A stretch of DNA of 9,183 nt from Ruminococcaceae bacterium UBA3710 (lineage in GTDB: Bacteria; Bacillota; Clostridia; Oscillospirales; Acutalibacteraceae): positions 1-9,183 of the forward strand of contig DFHZ01000187.1 of NCBI GenBank assembly GCA_002371985.1, given 5' to 3'. Below are positions 1-6,065 of this stretch, piece by piece; position 1 is the stretch's first letter, and each line of letters starts with the position of its first letter. The translations under genes were made by a program, and so were the position numbers. Under the pieces are notes generated by a model. The model searched no databases, was not told where the DNA came from, and worked only from the letters and a program-made list of their open reading frames with translations.

Positions 1-1667
1 TCGTAAGATTCGATCATCTTTTTAAAAGTGTGTCCCGGGCGACCTGTGAGATGTGTGCCCAATTTTTCAAAAATTTTACCGAATGTATCGCCCGTAAAAA
101 TCTTGACCGCAATCTCGCAAGTGCCGTCATCAATAGGGGTTACATATATCTTGTCAATATATCTGTTTACAAAGGCGGAGTCTATCATTTTTCCGGATGC
201 TTCGCTTTCCGCTTTTTTAAGGATGTTTTTTATCTCCTCAATATTTTGTTTATATCCGGCACGGGAATTTATTTCGTTTTGCGTTTCCTCAATGGAGGAA
301 TAAATTTCGGCGGACTCGTCCGAAATTTGCTTGTTCATCTCCACAAAATCACGGTCGCTTATTTGCCCCGATACATTGTATTCAAGCAACTTAGATTTTT
401 TCTTGGAAAGCAAATTCAGCCGGTCTTTAAGTTTTTTCAGTTCCCCCGGGGCGGTATCGTCAGATACAATTTCGGCATACATCCCGGTATATTCTTCGAT
501 GATGCGTTTTGCGTCTTCGGCGGTATCCCGGAATACTTCGTAAAGGATTTCTTTGATTTCTTCTTCATAAATTGTAAAGGAAGGGCAGGAGTCGGTGCCG
601 TTGTTGATTTTACCCGAGCAGATCCAGCGCGACAGTACATTTCCTTTGCGGTCTTTGCTGTCCTTGCGGTAGTATAATTTTCCACAGTGGGTACAATACA
701 TTTTACCCGTCAATAAATTGGGGTGGTTGCACTGGTTTTGCCGGTTTTTCACATCACGGCTCCGCCTCTTAAGCACCTCATTTGCCTGTTCCCAAAGATC
801 TTCACTTACAATAGCCGGTACAATTTCGCCTGTTTCGTCCTTGAACATAACCCATTCTTCCGGCGGTAAAAATTTTTGTTTTTTAGTGAACATATCAATG
901 ATTTTTACCTTGTTGCCTACATAATAACCCTTGTATTTCGGGTTGGAAATGGTATTGGACATTGTGCTGTGGCATATCCTCTTGCCGTTGTTGTTGCGGT
1001 AACCCTTATTCCAAAAGATATCTTCAATTTGTTTCATACTGTAATTGTCGGTGGCGTAAAGTTCAAATAATTCACGAACCATTTCAGCTTCTTTTTCGTC
1101 AATTACAAGTCGTCTGTTGTCCTTACGGTAGCCGAAAATTCTGCTGTTTCCAAGGACAACATTTTTCTTTATGGCCTCTTGGTGACCGAACTTGATACGG
1201 CTTGACAGTTTACGCAATTCGTCCTGTGCAATGCCGGACATTATTGTAAGCCGTAACTCACTGTCCTCGTCAAGCGTATTGATGTTATCGTTTTGAAAGA
1301 ATACACCCACACCGCAGTTCAGCAAATCACGAGTGTACTGAATACTGTCAAGCGTGTTACGGGCAAAACGGGTGATTTCCTTGGTAATGATCAGATCAAA
1401 AAGCCCTGCTTTTGAATCACGAATCATCTGGTGAAAATTCTCACGCTTTTTGGTACTCATACCCGAAAGACCTTCGTCAATATATCCCTCAACAAACTCC
1501 CACTGACTGTTTTTCTTTATAAACTCACGGTAGTATGAAATCTGGTTGTCAAGCGAATTTAACTGTTCGTCCTTTTCGCTTGATACACGAGCATAAAAAG
1601 TGACGCGTAAGGGTATATCGTATATACTTTTCGTCCTCATCGCCTGCCTGACAGAATGTACATCCAT
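1..1667 (-). CDS. Large serine recombinase (site-specific integrase/transposase), 3' end cut by the window edge
   Basis: This enzyme cuts and rejoins DNA at attachment sites through a phosphoserine link, moving an integrative element or prophage. About 555 codons are visible and the frame is still open at base 1, so the C-terminus is missing. Translation from the ATG at 1667 gives an N-terminal resolvase domain (about residues 20-165). YARVSSEKD carries the probable nucleophile Ser29, and ITRFARNTLDS carries the paired arginines R100 and R103. A recombinase domain follows (about 180-300, with GYRKDNRRL and ISNPKYKGYYVG). Then comes a zinc-ribbon with CTHC at 325-328 and further cysteines at 350 and 361. 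A charged, coiled-coil-like stretch (about 370-480) completes the large-recombinase layout. The start is supported by AGGAGA 7 bases upstream. The family call is firm; which element it moves is not visible, because its partner genes lie to the left. Confidence 0.95.
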   Translation of the reverse strand, partial: MDVHSVRQAMRTKSIYDIPLRVTFYARVSSEKDEQLNSLDNQISYYREFIKKNSQWEFVEGYIDEGLSGMSTKKRENFHQMIRDSKAGLFDLIITKEITRFARNTLDSIQYTRDLLNCGVGVFFQNDNINTLDEDSELRLTIMSGIAQDELRKLSSRIKFGHQEAIKKNVVLGNSRIFGYRKDNRRLVIDEKEAEMVRELFELYATDNYSMKQIEDIFWNKGYRNNNGKRICHSTMSNTISNPKYKGYYVGNKVKIIDMFTKKQKFLPPEEWVMFKDETGEIVPAIVSEDLWEQANEVLKRRSRDVKNRQNQCNHPNLLTGKMYCTHCGKLYYRKDSKDRKGNVLSRWICSGKINNGTDSCPSFTIYEEEIKEILYEVFRDTAEDAKRIIEEYTGMYAEIVSDDTAPGELKKLKDRLNLLSKKKSKLLEYNVSGQISDRDFVEMNKQISDESAEIYSSIEETQNEINSRAGYKQNIEEIKNILKKAESEASGKMIDSAFVNRYIDKIYVTPIDDGTCEIAVKIFTGDTFGKIFEKLGTHLTGRPGHTFKKMIESY

Positions 1668-1707
1668 AAAAATATCTCCTTGTTGTTCATTGACAAATTA
1701 TATAACA

Positions 1708-1736
1708 ATAATATCACAACTATAATAAAAAATCAA
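1708..1736 (-). promoter_or_regulatory. Candidate promoter of the serine recombinase
   Basis: On the minus strand a TTGATT box (1731-1736) is followed after 17 bases by TATTAT (1708-1713), about 40 bases upstream of the recombinase start. A TATAAT at 1697-1702 is an alternative -10 but has no good -35. The region is very AT-rich, so chance matches are likely. Confidence 0.35.
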
Positions 1737-1756
1737 CCATATATTATATTATGGTT
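1735..1756. repeat. Inverted repeat next to the recombinase promoter
   Basis: AACCATA (1735-1741) and TATGGTT (1750-1756) form a perfect 7-bp inverted repeat with an 8-base AT spacer. It abuts the proposed -35 box of the serine recombinase, so it could be an operator. It could also be part of an attachment site, since serine integrases often have their site just upstream of their own gene. Neither role can be settled here. Confidence 0.35.
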
Positions 1757-1938
1757 TTGTGGTTAAAATTTGTTGTACAGTGCATGACATTCACACGTTA
1801 TGATTGTTCAATGTTTTGTTTAATATAGGATTGAATTCTAAACCAGCAAAAGCAGGTGCACTTAAATTCGATCGTCAAATACCATTTTTTAGTAGGCATT
1901 TTTGTTATCAAATGACGAATTTTTGTTCCCGGCACTTT

Positions 1939-1953
1939 TTTTCGTCATGAAAA
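1939..1953. repeat. 15-bp direct repeat, copy 1
   Basis: TTTTCGTCATGAAAA occurs here and again exactly at 2228-2242. The word has internal dyad symmetry (TTTTC and GAAAA around GTCAT). A shorter inverted copy, ATGACGAA, lies at 1912-1919. The placement between two recombinase genes fits protein-binding sites, but no binder can be named. Confidence 0.6.
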
Positions 1954-2227
1954 ACAGGCTTTTTCGATGGATTATTTACCTAAAATAACACGTAAAACGC
2001 TTTACTTGCAGGTTTTCTCTTTGTTTTGGCAGCAATAATTTTTTCTTAAAAAAATTTGCGTCAAAAATTGGGTCAGTTGATTTTTTGCGTTTTGCTTCAG
2101 GGAACCTATGACATTGCGGTTGTTAATCTTTGGCTCTTAGACGAAAATGTGAAATGCGTGCAAACCCTTGATATTACTGAGTTTTTGCGCTTTTGCGTGT
2201 GATTTGAATGGATAAAAATTATCGTTA

Positions 2228-2242
2228 TTTTCGTCATGAAAA
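2228..2242. repeat. 15-bp direct repeat, copy 2
   Basis: Exact second copy of the word at 1939-1953, 289 bases downstream in the same orientation. It lies about 30 bases from the inverted repeat that frames the tRNA-Asn-like segment. Confidence 0.6.
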
Positions 2243-2272
2243 TTCTCGGAAGAAACAGCAAAAAGCAGTCCT

Positions 2273-2326
2273 AAACGGAGCAAACGGCTGTTAACCGGTG
2301 GGTCGTAGGTTCCGTTTGCTTCGTTT
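2273..2326. repeat. 15-bp inverted repeat framing the tRNA-like core
   Basis: The left arm AAACGGAGCAAACGG (2273-2287) matches the reverse complement of the right arm CCGTTTGCTTCGTTT (2312-2326) at 14 of 15 positions. The 24-base spacer contains the tRNA-Asn-like anticodon loop. The arms could be core-type sites bound by the neighbouring tyrosine integrase, or the stem of a transcribed hairpin. There is no T-run right after either arm, so a terminator is unlikely. Confidence 0.65.
2278..2312 (+). other. tRNA-Asn-like segment, candidate attachment-site core
   Basis: About 35 bases read like the middle of a bacterial tRNA-Asn. GAGC matches the end of the D-arm. CTGTTAA at 2288-2294 is an anticodon loop with a GTT anticodon. 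GGTCGTAGGTTC at 2301-2312 matches the variable region and the 5' half of the T-arm. The sequence then departs from a tRNA, with no 3' T-stem, no acceptor stem and one mismatch in the anticodon stem, so it is not a functional tRNA. Tyrosine integrases commonly use tRNA genes as targets and carry a copied tRNA segment at their attachment site. Its place some 160 bases beyond the 3' end of the integrase gene suits that reading. The tRNA likeness rests on recalled consensus, not on an alignment. Confidence 0.6.
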
Positions 2327-2389
2327 GATAACGAGAAGTGCTGATAAATACTGAATTTGCACGATTTTTCCCGTTTATCTCGGAAAAAA

Positions 2390-2411
2390 TGACCCAAAAG
2401 TTGACCCAAAA
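2390..2411. repeat. Two direct repeats with 12-bp period
   Basis: TGACCCAAAA at 2390-2399 and 2402-2411 are exact copies one 12-bp step apart, and an inverted 8-bp relative lies at 2068-2075. They sit between the tRNA-like segment and the integrase gene, where arm-type integrase binding sites are usually found. On the plus strand they would read MTQKLTQK, like the repetitive tails of some clostridial integrases, so they could instead be the remnant of a lost integrase gene. Confidence 0.5.
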
Positions 2412-2416
2412 ACAAG

Positions 2417-2456
2417 AGGACTTATTTGGAGAAAAATGCCCAAATAGGTCCTTTTT
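2417..2456. terminator. Hairpin terminator beyond the integrase gene
   Basis: The arms at 2417-2429 and 2440-2452 form a 13-bp stem (AGGACTTATTTGG, one G-U pair) around a 10-base loop. CTTTTTGG follows on the plus strand. On the minus strand it lies 17 bases past the integrase stop codon and is followed by a weaker T-rich stretch. It probably ends integrase transcription, and it may also stop plus-strand readthrough into that gene. Confidence 0.65.
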
Positions 2457-2473
2457 GGTATAGAATGGAATAA

Positions 2474-3652
2474 TTAGTCTAAATCAATAGGAATGTAGAA
2501 ACAACGAATTTTTTCTGTTTCAATAGCTTTATATTCGTCCAGTAAGTGTGAATAGGTGTCCGTTGTGAGGCGAGTTGTAGTGTGTCCCAGCATTTTGGAA
2601 ATCGTCACAATGTCGATCCCGCTTTCAAGACACCGTGTTGTAAAGGTGTGTCGGAGCGTGTGAAAGTTTGCATTTTCGATTCCCGCCTTGGCAAGCAGTT
2701 CTTTGTAATACTGATAAAATCGTCTAGGCTCGATCGCTTTGTTCAGATGATTGCAAAAGACAAAATCATCCTCGGAATGTTCAATACCCTTGTCCGCTTT
2801 CCATGCAAGCATCTTTTCTTTGTATGTCTTGAACTCATCTGCCAGTTCATCAATGATGTACACATATCGAACGGAGGATTCCGTTTTGGTTGTGGTAAGA
2901 TCCAAAACCGATCGAGTATCTCCGGATTCTGTTATATCATAATGGCGTACCAGTTGTTTTGTAATTGAGATATGCTTTTTGTCAAAATCCACATCCGACC
3001 ATTGAAGTCCCAGTATTTCGCCTTTGCGCATGCCGGTATACAGTGCCAATATGACGGCAAACATCAAATGTCGATCGCTGTTTCTTGCGGCGCGAATCAA
3101 AGCGGCTTGTTCGTTGCGAGTTAAAGCGCGCGGCTTGTGTATGGCACCTTTCGGTAGTTTAACGCCATCCACCGGATTGCGAATAAGGATTCTGTTTTGA
3201 ATTGCCAACCTGAAAACCATGGATAGAAGGTTTCTTATATTTAGCAGCATTTTTGGACTGAGCGGCTCGTCGGATTCAATTTTTCTGAGACTTAGAAGGT
3301 GCTGCTGTATCATAATGGACGATATGTTTCCAAGCGCTACGTCCCCTATTTTGCCCATATGATGATTCAAAATACTGAGATAAGAGGCATATGTATTGCC
3401 TGTGACATGGGGCTTTGAGTAGTTTTCAAGACAACAAAGTGTCCAATCCTTTAAGCGTGTGGTGGAAAGAGCAAGGTTATCAAGCTCATAAAGCTTTGCT
3501 TCCTCCATTTGTTTCAAAGTATCCGCGAGTTTTTCACGCACCTGTTGTTTTGTCTTTCCATATATTTGAATACCTTTGCCATGATTCATTACCTTAACGG
3601 TGTATCGCCCGTCGCTCCGCTTTTGGATTTTGTAACTCTTCAGTTTTTTCAT
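2474..3652 (-). CDS. Tyrosine recombinase / phage-type integrase
   Basis: The product is a 392-aa site-specific recombinase that joins an element to its target through a phosphotyrosine intermediate. The N-terminal part (about 1-60) looks like an arm-binding domain (KKLKSYKIQKRSDGRYTVKV). Residues about 65-165 form the SAM-like core-binding domain. The catalytic domain carries all expected residues: R209 in ALYTGMRKGE, K256 in TTTKTESSVR, H331 and R334 in HTLRHTF, H357 in MLGHTTT and the nucleophile Y367 in DTYSHLL. The length is typical of the Tn916/phage integrase family in Bacillota. The ATG is preceded by AAAGG about 11 bases upstream, a rather distant ribosome binding site. No clear promoter is visible upstream. 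It diverges from the excisionase-like gene, whereas in Tn916 the two are codirectional. The candidate tRNA-derived site and the terminator lie just past its 3' end. It appears intact. Confidence 0.96.
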   Translation of the reverse strand: MKKLKSYKIQKRSDGRYTVKVMNHGKGIQIYGKTKQQVREKLADTLKQMEEAKLYELDNLALSTTRLKDWTLCCLENYSKPHVTGNTYASYLSILNHHMGKIGDVALGNISSIMIQQHLLSLRKIESDEPLSPKMLLNIRNLLSMVFRLAIQNRILIRNPVDGVKLPKGAIHKPRALTRNEQAALIRAARNSDRHLMFAVILALYTGMRKGEILGLQWSDVDFDKKHISITKQLVRHYDITESGDTRSVLDLTTTKTESSVRYVYIIDELADEFKTYKEKMLAWKADKGIEHSEDDFVFCNHLNKAIEPRRFYQYYKELLAKAGIENANFHTLRHTFTTRCLESGIDIVTISKMLGHTTTRLTTDTYSHLLDEYKAIETEKIRCFYIPIDLD

Positions 3653-3748
3653 GTGTTTACCAACCTTTCATTTATTATTATCAATTATGCCATAAAGAAA
3701 GTTGACAGCGAATAATTGTTAACAAATCGTAAAAGAAGTGCCTGAAAC

Positions 3749-3777
3749 TTGACATTATTATTGGAATAGTGTATTAT
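3749..3777 (+). promoter_or_regulatory. Promoter of the excisionase-like gene
   Basis: A consensus TTGACA (3749-3754), a 17-base spacer and TATTAT (3772-3777) make one of the best promoters in the window. Transcription would begin near 3784, giving a leader of about 150 bases before the excisionase-like gene. Confidence 0.75.
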
Positions 3778-3803
3778 GTAAATGAGAACTGGAAGGATTA
3801 TTG

Positions 3804-3864
3804 AAAAGTTGTGTTTGAAAAAGGCCGTTCTCGCCTTATTTGAACACAACTTTTTTTGTTTTTA
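3804..3864 (+). terminator. Intrinsic terminator inside the leader of the excisionase-like gene (attenuator or small-RNA end)
   Basis: The arms at 3804-3825 and 3833-3854 pair over 22 positions, with two G-U pairs and one mismatch, around the 7-base loop CGTTCTC. A T-rich tract follows (TTTTTTTGTTTTTATT, 3851-3866). It lies about 20 bases after the predicted transcription start and 70 bases before the ATG, so most transcripts should end here unless it is relieved. The first transcribed bases GAGAAC (3784-3789) are complementary to GTTCTC (3827-3832), spanning most of the loop, which gives a possible alternative fold. The transcript could equally be a separate RNA of roughly 75-80 bases. Confidence 0.75.
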
Positions 3865-3933
3865 TTCCATCTCAAACTGTTATCGTATTTATGAAGTGGA
3901 AATCTAAAGAATCTGTAAGAAAGGAGAAAAAAC

Positions 3934-4128
3934 ATGTCCGAAGAGCAGATGAACTGTCTGTTTTACGATGCCAATCAAGTGTTTTCTATGGTGGGCATTC
4001 ACAAGACCAAAGGATATACATGGTTGGAAAAGATCAGACAGGACGGGGAACCCTTCAAAGTGATTCGCATTGACAAGTTGTATAAGATTAAAAAAGAATC
4101 CTTTGATTCTTGGATGGCGACCCTGTAG
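3934..4128 (+). CDS. Excisionase-like small DNA-binding protein
   Basis: The product is 64 aa with a winged-helix/MerR-like HTH layout of the excisionase family. A short helical segment (about 10-20, FYDANQVFSMVGI) is followed by a turn and recognition helix (about 24-35, KTKGYTWLEKIR). A two-strand wing then leads to a C-terminal helix (about 41-62, FKVIRIDKLYKIKKESFDSWMATL). The overall pattern resembles Tn916 Xis. Such proteins bend attachment-site DNA to favour excision by the partner integrase and may also repress the integrase gene. AAGGAG 7 bases upstream fixes the ATG. It diverges from the integrase gene across about 280 bases. Its transcript carries an internal terminator in the leader and a strong terminator after the stop, so it is a single-gene unit. 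The exact role is inferred from fold and location. Confidence 0.75.
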   Translation: MSEEQMNCLFYDANQVFSMVGIHKTKGYTWLEKIRQDGEPFKVIRIDKLYKIKKESFDSWMATL

Positions 4129-4137
4129 TGAGAAAAC

Positions 4138-4176
4138 GCCGTCAAAAAAATGTTATGGAAACATTTTTTCGACGGC
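4138..4176 (+). terminator. Terminator of the excisionase-like gene
   Basis: The arms at 4138-4154 and 4160-4176 form a 17-bp stem with one mismatch (GCCGTC at the base, then A/T pairs) around a 5-base loop. A T-rich AGTTCTTTCTT follows. It starts 10 bases after the stop codon. The T-rich arm inside the stem makes it work in either direction. Confidence 0.75.
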
Positions 4177-4198
4177 AGTTCTTTCTTACGGACTCAAA

Positions 4199-4222
4199 AC
4201 AAAATACTTCGTTGTATTTTGT
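4199..4222. repeat. Perfect 9-bp inverted repeat
   Basis: ACAAAATAC (4199-4207) and GTATTTTGT (4214-4222) surround a 6-base loop. It lies just upstream of the proposed -35 box of the 426-aa gene and next to a second inverted repeat (CATATC 4223-4228 and GATATG 4236-4241). Together they could bind a regulator. No regulator can be named. Confidence 0.5.
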
Positions 4223-4231
4223 CATATCCTG

Positions 4232-4260
4232 TTGTGATATGTGATTTTCTGTGGTATACT
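4232..4260 (+). promoter_or_regulatory. Extended -10 promoter of the 426-aa gene, overlapped by an inverted repeat
   Basis: TTGTGA (4232-4237), a 17-base spacer and TATACT (4255-4260) preceded by TGG give an extended -10 promoter. CATATC and GATATG (4223-4241) overlap the -35 box, so a bound repressor could block polymerase. Transcription would start near 4267 and give a leader of about 175 bases before the 426-aa gene. Confidence 0.55.
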
Positions 4261-4337
4261 ATTTTCAATGGTAAATTGTTAACGCCCAATAGTAAAATGG
4301 GATATAACATCTGAAGAATAAACTGCAACAATTGTAA

Positions 4338-4443
4338 GTAAAACGCAAGTTTGTAAAATCAAATGCTCGTGCAAAAGTTTATTATGCTTTATGAAAAAAT
4401 CTTTGATTTGGATCAATTTTTACCGACAAGTGAGACAGGCTAA
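4338..4443 (+). pseudogene. 5' fragment of an interrupted, frameshifted gene
   Basis: Two short frames read like one protein broken by a frameshift near 4390. The first gives KSNARAKVYYAL and ends at TGA 4392-4394. The second continues YEKIFDLDQFLPTSETG and ends at TAA 4441-4443. An open version of the second frame begins at ATG 4363 (26 codons) but has no ribosome binding site. Its stop codon touches the ATG of the 426-aa gene, so reinitiation is possible. The final bases TGAGACAGG recur in the same phase at 5725-5733, where the coding-like sequence resumes. The parent protein is not recognised. Confidence 0.5.
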
Positions 4444-5724
4444 ATGAAAATTAACGCATTGATAATATCAAATTACAAAAACATAAGCGGGGCATGGAAC
4501 GCACCTAAAGCAGATGAAAAGACGGCGGGATTAATCCAAAAACTCGCCGCCGTTCTTGACAAACTGGAGTCGCAGGGAGACGATAATCTCCATTCTGTTT
4601 GGATCAAAACTCGCCGTCCTACCTTCCGACAGTTTTACAAATATAATTACGAATATGATGTGCCGTACAGCAAGGCGGATCAGAAGACTCTTGCGCGTGC
4701 AACAGGGGAATATAAGGAAAACTATCCGGATCCCGCCGTATGGTTTGAACTATCGGTAAAGCACTTTGAAAGAGATCCAGGCGTTGAGTTTTACGGTGTC
4801 TTTATCGACAACAGTTATGTTCTTGCTGTCAACGACCTAAACGGCGGTTCGGAGGAAGACGCGACCGATTTGATTGAATGGGCTATAGAAGAATCCGAAA
4901 AGGTGGTTGACGCAGTAAAAAACGGAACGTACGGACAAATGCTCAAAAAGATCCCATATAGATATCTTACGGGCAGCATCAGGCGGCGCGATTTATGGGA
5001 GATTGATCCTAAGTCGAAAAAGGATTTCTTCTCAAGATATAAAAAAGCCGAGATAAAGAAGTTTTTTAAAAATTTCAAATTGTACGAGCCGGGTATTACG
5101 CTTTTGCCTGAAATGACAGCAAGAATTTTCTATGAAGCATGCGCCGTTGTATACAAAGCTTTGGGAAGAGATAAAAAGTCAAAGTCTTTCAGGTATCAGG
5201 AAATCGAGAGTGAAAGAAATCGTTACGACGGCGACCCACTGACTCCTAAAGAGTTGTATTACGCAAACGCCGACGGCAGAGATGACGGATTAAAGAACGT
5301 CCCGTTGGACGATTCCGCCGCATTTGAAGAATGGGACCGCAACGAGGAACCGTATTATCAATCAAACGGAAATCATCCGTGGGAGATCATACCGTCGTTC
5401 AGCACAAGCTTCAGTATGCACCTCTTTCCTTGGAAATCAAAAATCAGCGGCTATTATTTCAGCTTGTCCGGGGAGAGTGATTTGAGAGCACCGGAAACCG
5501 TAATCGCAGCAAACGCTTTGATCGACGCAGGTTATCCCACTAGGGTGGTCAGAATAGAAAAAATCTTCAACCGCTTGGAAGGCAACGATTATGTATCCAT
5601 CGTTCCGGAAGAACAAGCAAATATATATGAAGATTCCATTCAGCTCCCAGAAGGTGACCTCGGGAGAAAAATTGCAGCAAAAGTCAAATGGGACTTTGAA
5701 ACTTATAAACTGAAAAATTGTTGA
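4444..5724 (+). CDS. Conserved-looking hypothetical protein, 426 aa, function unknown
   Basis: I do not recognise this protein. It is soluble, with no signal peptide and no membrane helix, rich in charged and aromatic residues, and shows no P-loop, HTH or nuclease motif that I can identify. It seems to have two parts. An N-terminal portion (about 1-240) contains a predicted strand-rich core (VEFYGVFIDNSYVLAV, 114-129) and a lysine-rich stretch (189-210). A C-terminal portion (about 265-426) contains an HPWEI motif (311-315), strands around 320-342 and an ETVIAANALIDAGYP helix-turn (351-365). The ATG is fixed only by the open frame: the upstream AGACAGG is a weak, close ribosome binding site. 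Its coding sequence looks richer in G and C than its neighbours. It has its own promoter at 4232-4260, and broken-gene fragments flank it, so it looks like a recently acquired cargo gene. Confidence 0.8.
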   Translation: MKINALIISNYKNISGAWNAPKADEKTAGLIQKLAAVLDKLESQGDDNLHSVWIKTRRPTFRQFYKYNYEYDVPYSKADQKTLARATGEYKENYPDPAVWFELSVKHFERDPGVEFYGVFIDNSYVLAVNDLNGGSEEDATDLIEWAIEESEKVVDAVKNGTYGQMLKKIPYRYLTGSIRRRDLWEIDPKSKKDFFSRYKKAEIKKFFKNFKLYEPGITLLPEMTARIFYEACAVVYKALGRDKKSKSFRYQEIESERNRYDGDPLTPKELYYANADGRDDGLKNVPLDDSAAFEEWDRNEEPYYQSNGNHPWEIIPSFSTSFSMHLFPWKSKISGYYFSLSGESDLRAPETVIAANALIDAGYPTRVVRIEKIFNRLEGNDYVSIVPEEQANIYEDSIQLPEGDLGRKIAAKVKWDFETYKLKNC

Positions 5725-5896
5725 TGAGACAGGTAAAGAAAAGAAGATGATTCTGCTTTCAGCCCATGTCGACGCCGATCTTTGTGTCCCGATGAGTGCA
5801 TCTTCCGTCGAGCGTCTTCTGCATACCCTCTGCAATGTCGACGAGATCGAAAAGCGTGGCGGTAGGGCGACGTATTACGTGAGAATAGAACAATAA
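5714..5896 (+). pseudogene. 3' fragment of the interrupted gene (or a 49-aa small protein)
   Basis: After the 426-aa gene an open frame has a protein-like composition to its stop at 5894-5896. It begins VDETGKEKK, continues ILLSAHVDADLCVP and SASSVERLLHTL, and ends GGRATYYVRIEQ. The helix followed by the GGRATYYVRI hairpin resembles the end of a winged-helix domain. The only ATG (5747) has a poor ribosome binding site, and the frame overlaps the preceding gene's end, so it is more likely a truncated remnant. The TGAGACAGG at 5725-5733 is in the same phase as at 4431-4439. Joining the two gives a continuous SETGKEKK reading. If it is translated alone it would be 49 aa. Confidence 0.5.
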
Positions 5897-6065
5897 ATAT
5901 TAGGATTGAAAAATTGGTCTTGTCAAGACACTTTAATTCTATTACTGTGTTGGGAAAAGCGTCAGATGCAACGACTAAAGGCAGGTGGGAAAAATGTATG
6001 ATGTAAAAAAGCATAAGTGTGGGACAAAAGGTGGGAAACGAATTTTCAAAACTGCTGTTGAACTC
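5897..6065. other. Stretch without a gene; repeated GTGGGA words
   Basis: No start, ribosome binding site and coding frame combine here. GTGGGA occurs at 5985, 6019 and 6031, the last two one 12-bp step apart. In one plus-strand frame this reads VGQKVGNEF, like the repetitive tails of some tyrosine integrases. It may therefore be the trace of a lost integrase or an old attachment site. That is inference from a very short match. Confidence 0.4.

Larger units (their letters stand above)
1757..2272. other. Intergenic stretch without a convincing gene
   Basis: No reading frame with a start, a ribosome binding site and plausible protein composition is present on either strand. The DNA is AT-rich with many T-runs. 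It holds short repeated words, including the 15-bp repeat listed separately and similar TTTTTGCG/TTTTGC words near 2081-2095 and 2183-2197. A single TTGGGTCA at 2068-2075 is an inverted copy of the GACCCAA motif found near 2390. This is what a recombination or control region between two recombinase genes would look like. Confidence 0.6.

Noticed and set aside
30..677. 215-codon plus-strand open frame
   Set aside because: It lies wholly antisense to the serine recombinase, its protein is low in recognisable motifs and rich in Phe, and it has no ribosome binding site.
1843..1854. AGCAAAAGCAGG, identical to the influenza A segment-end word
   Set aside because: A 12-base coincidence in bacterial AT-rich DNA; nothing else viral of that type is present.
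1784..1949. About 50 open codons on the plus strand
   Set aside because: No usable start or ribosome binding site, a Phe/Cys-rich end, and no recognised motif.
2278..2350. A complete tRNA-Asn gene
   Set aside because: The tRNA likeness stops in the T-loop; no 3' T-stem, acceptor stem or CCA-proximal sequence follows.
2137..2415. 92-codon minus-strand frame after the integrase
   Set aside because: It covers the tRNA-like segment, inverted repeat and 12-bp repeats; its NGTYDPPVNSRL part is just the antisense of the tRNA-Asn-like bases. No ribosome binding site.
1668..2473. CRISPR array in the repeat-bearing gap
   Set aside because: Repeats are too short, too few and irregularly spaced; no cas gene is present.
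3716..3725. Palindrome TTGTTAACAA upstream of the integrase
   Set aside because: Perfect but short and AT-rich; a related ATTGTTAAC at about 4272 is too brief to support a shared operator.
5437..5835. 132-codon minus-strand frame
   Set aside because: Antisense to the 426-aa gene and the following fragment, without ribosome binding site or protein-like features.
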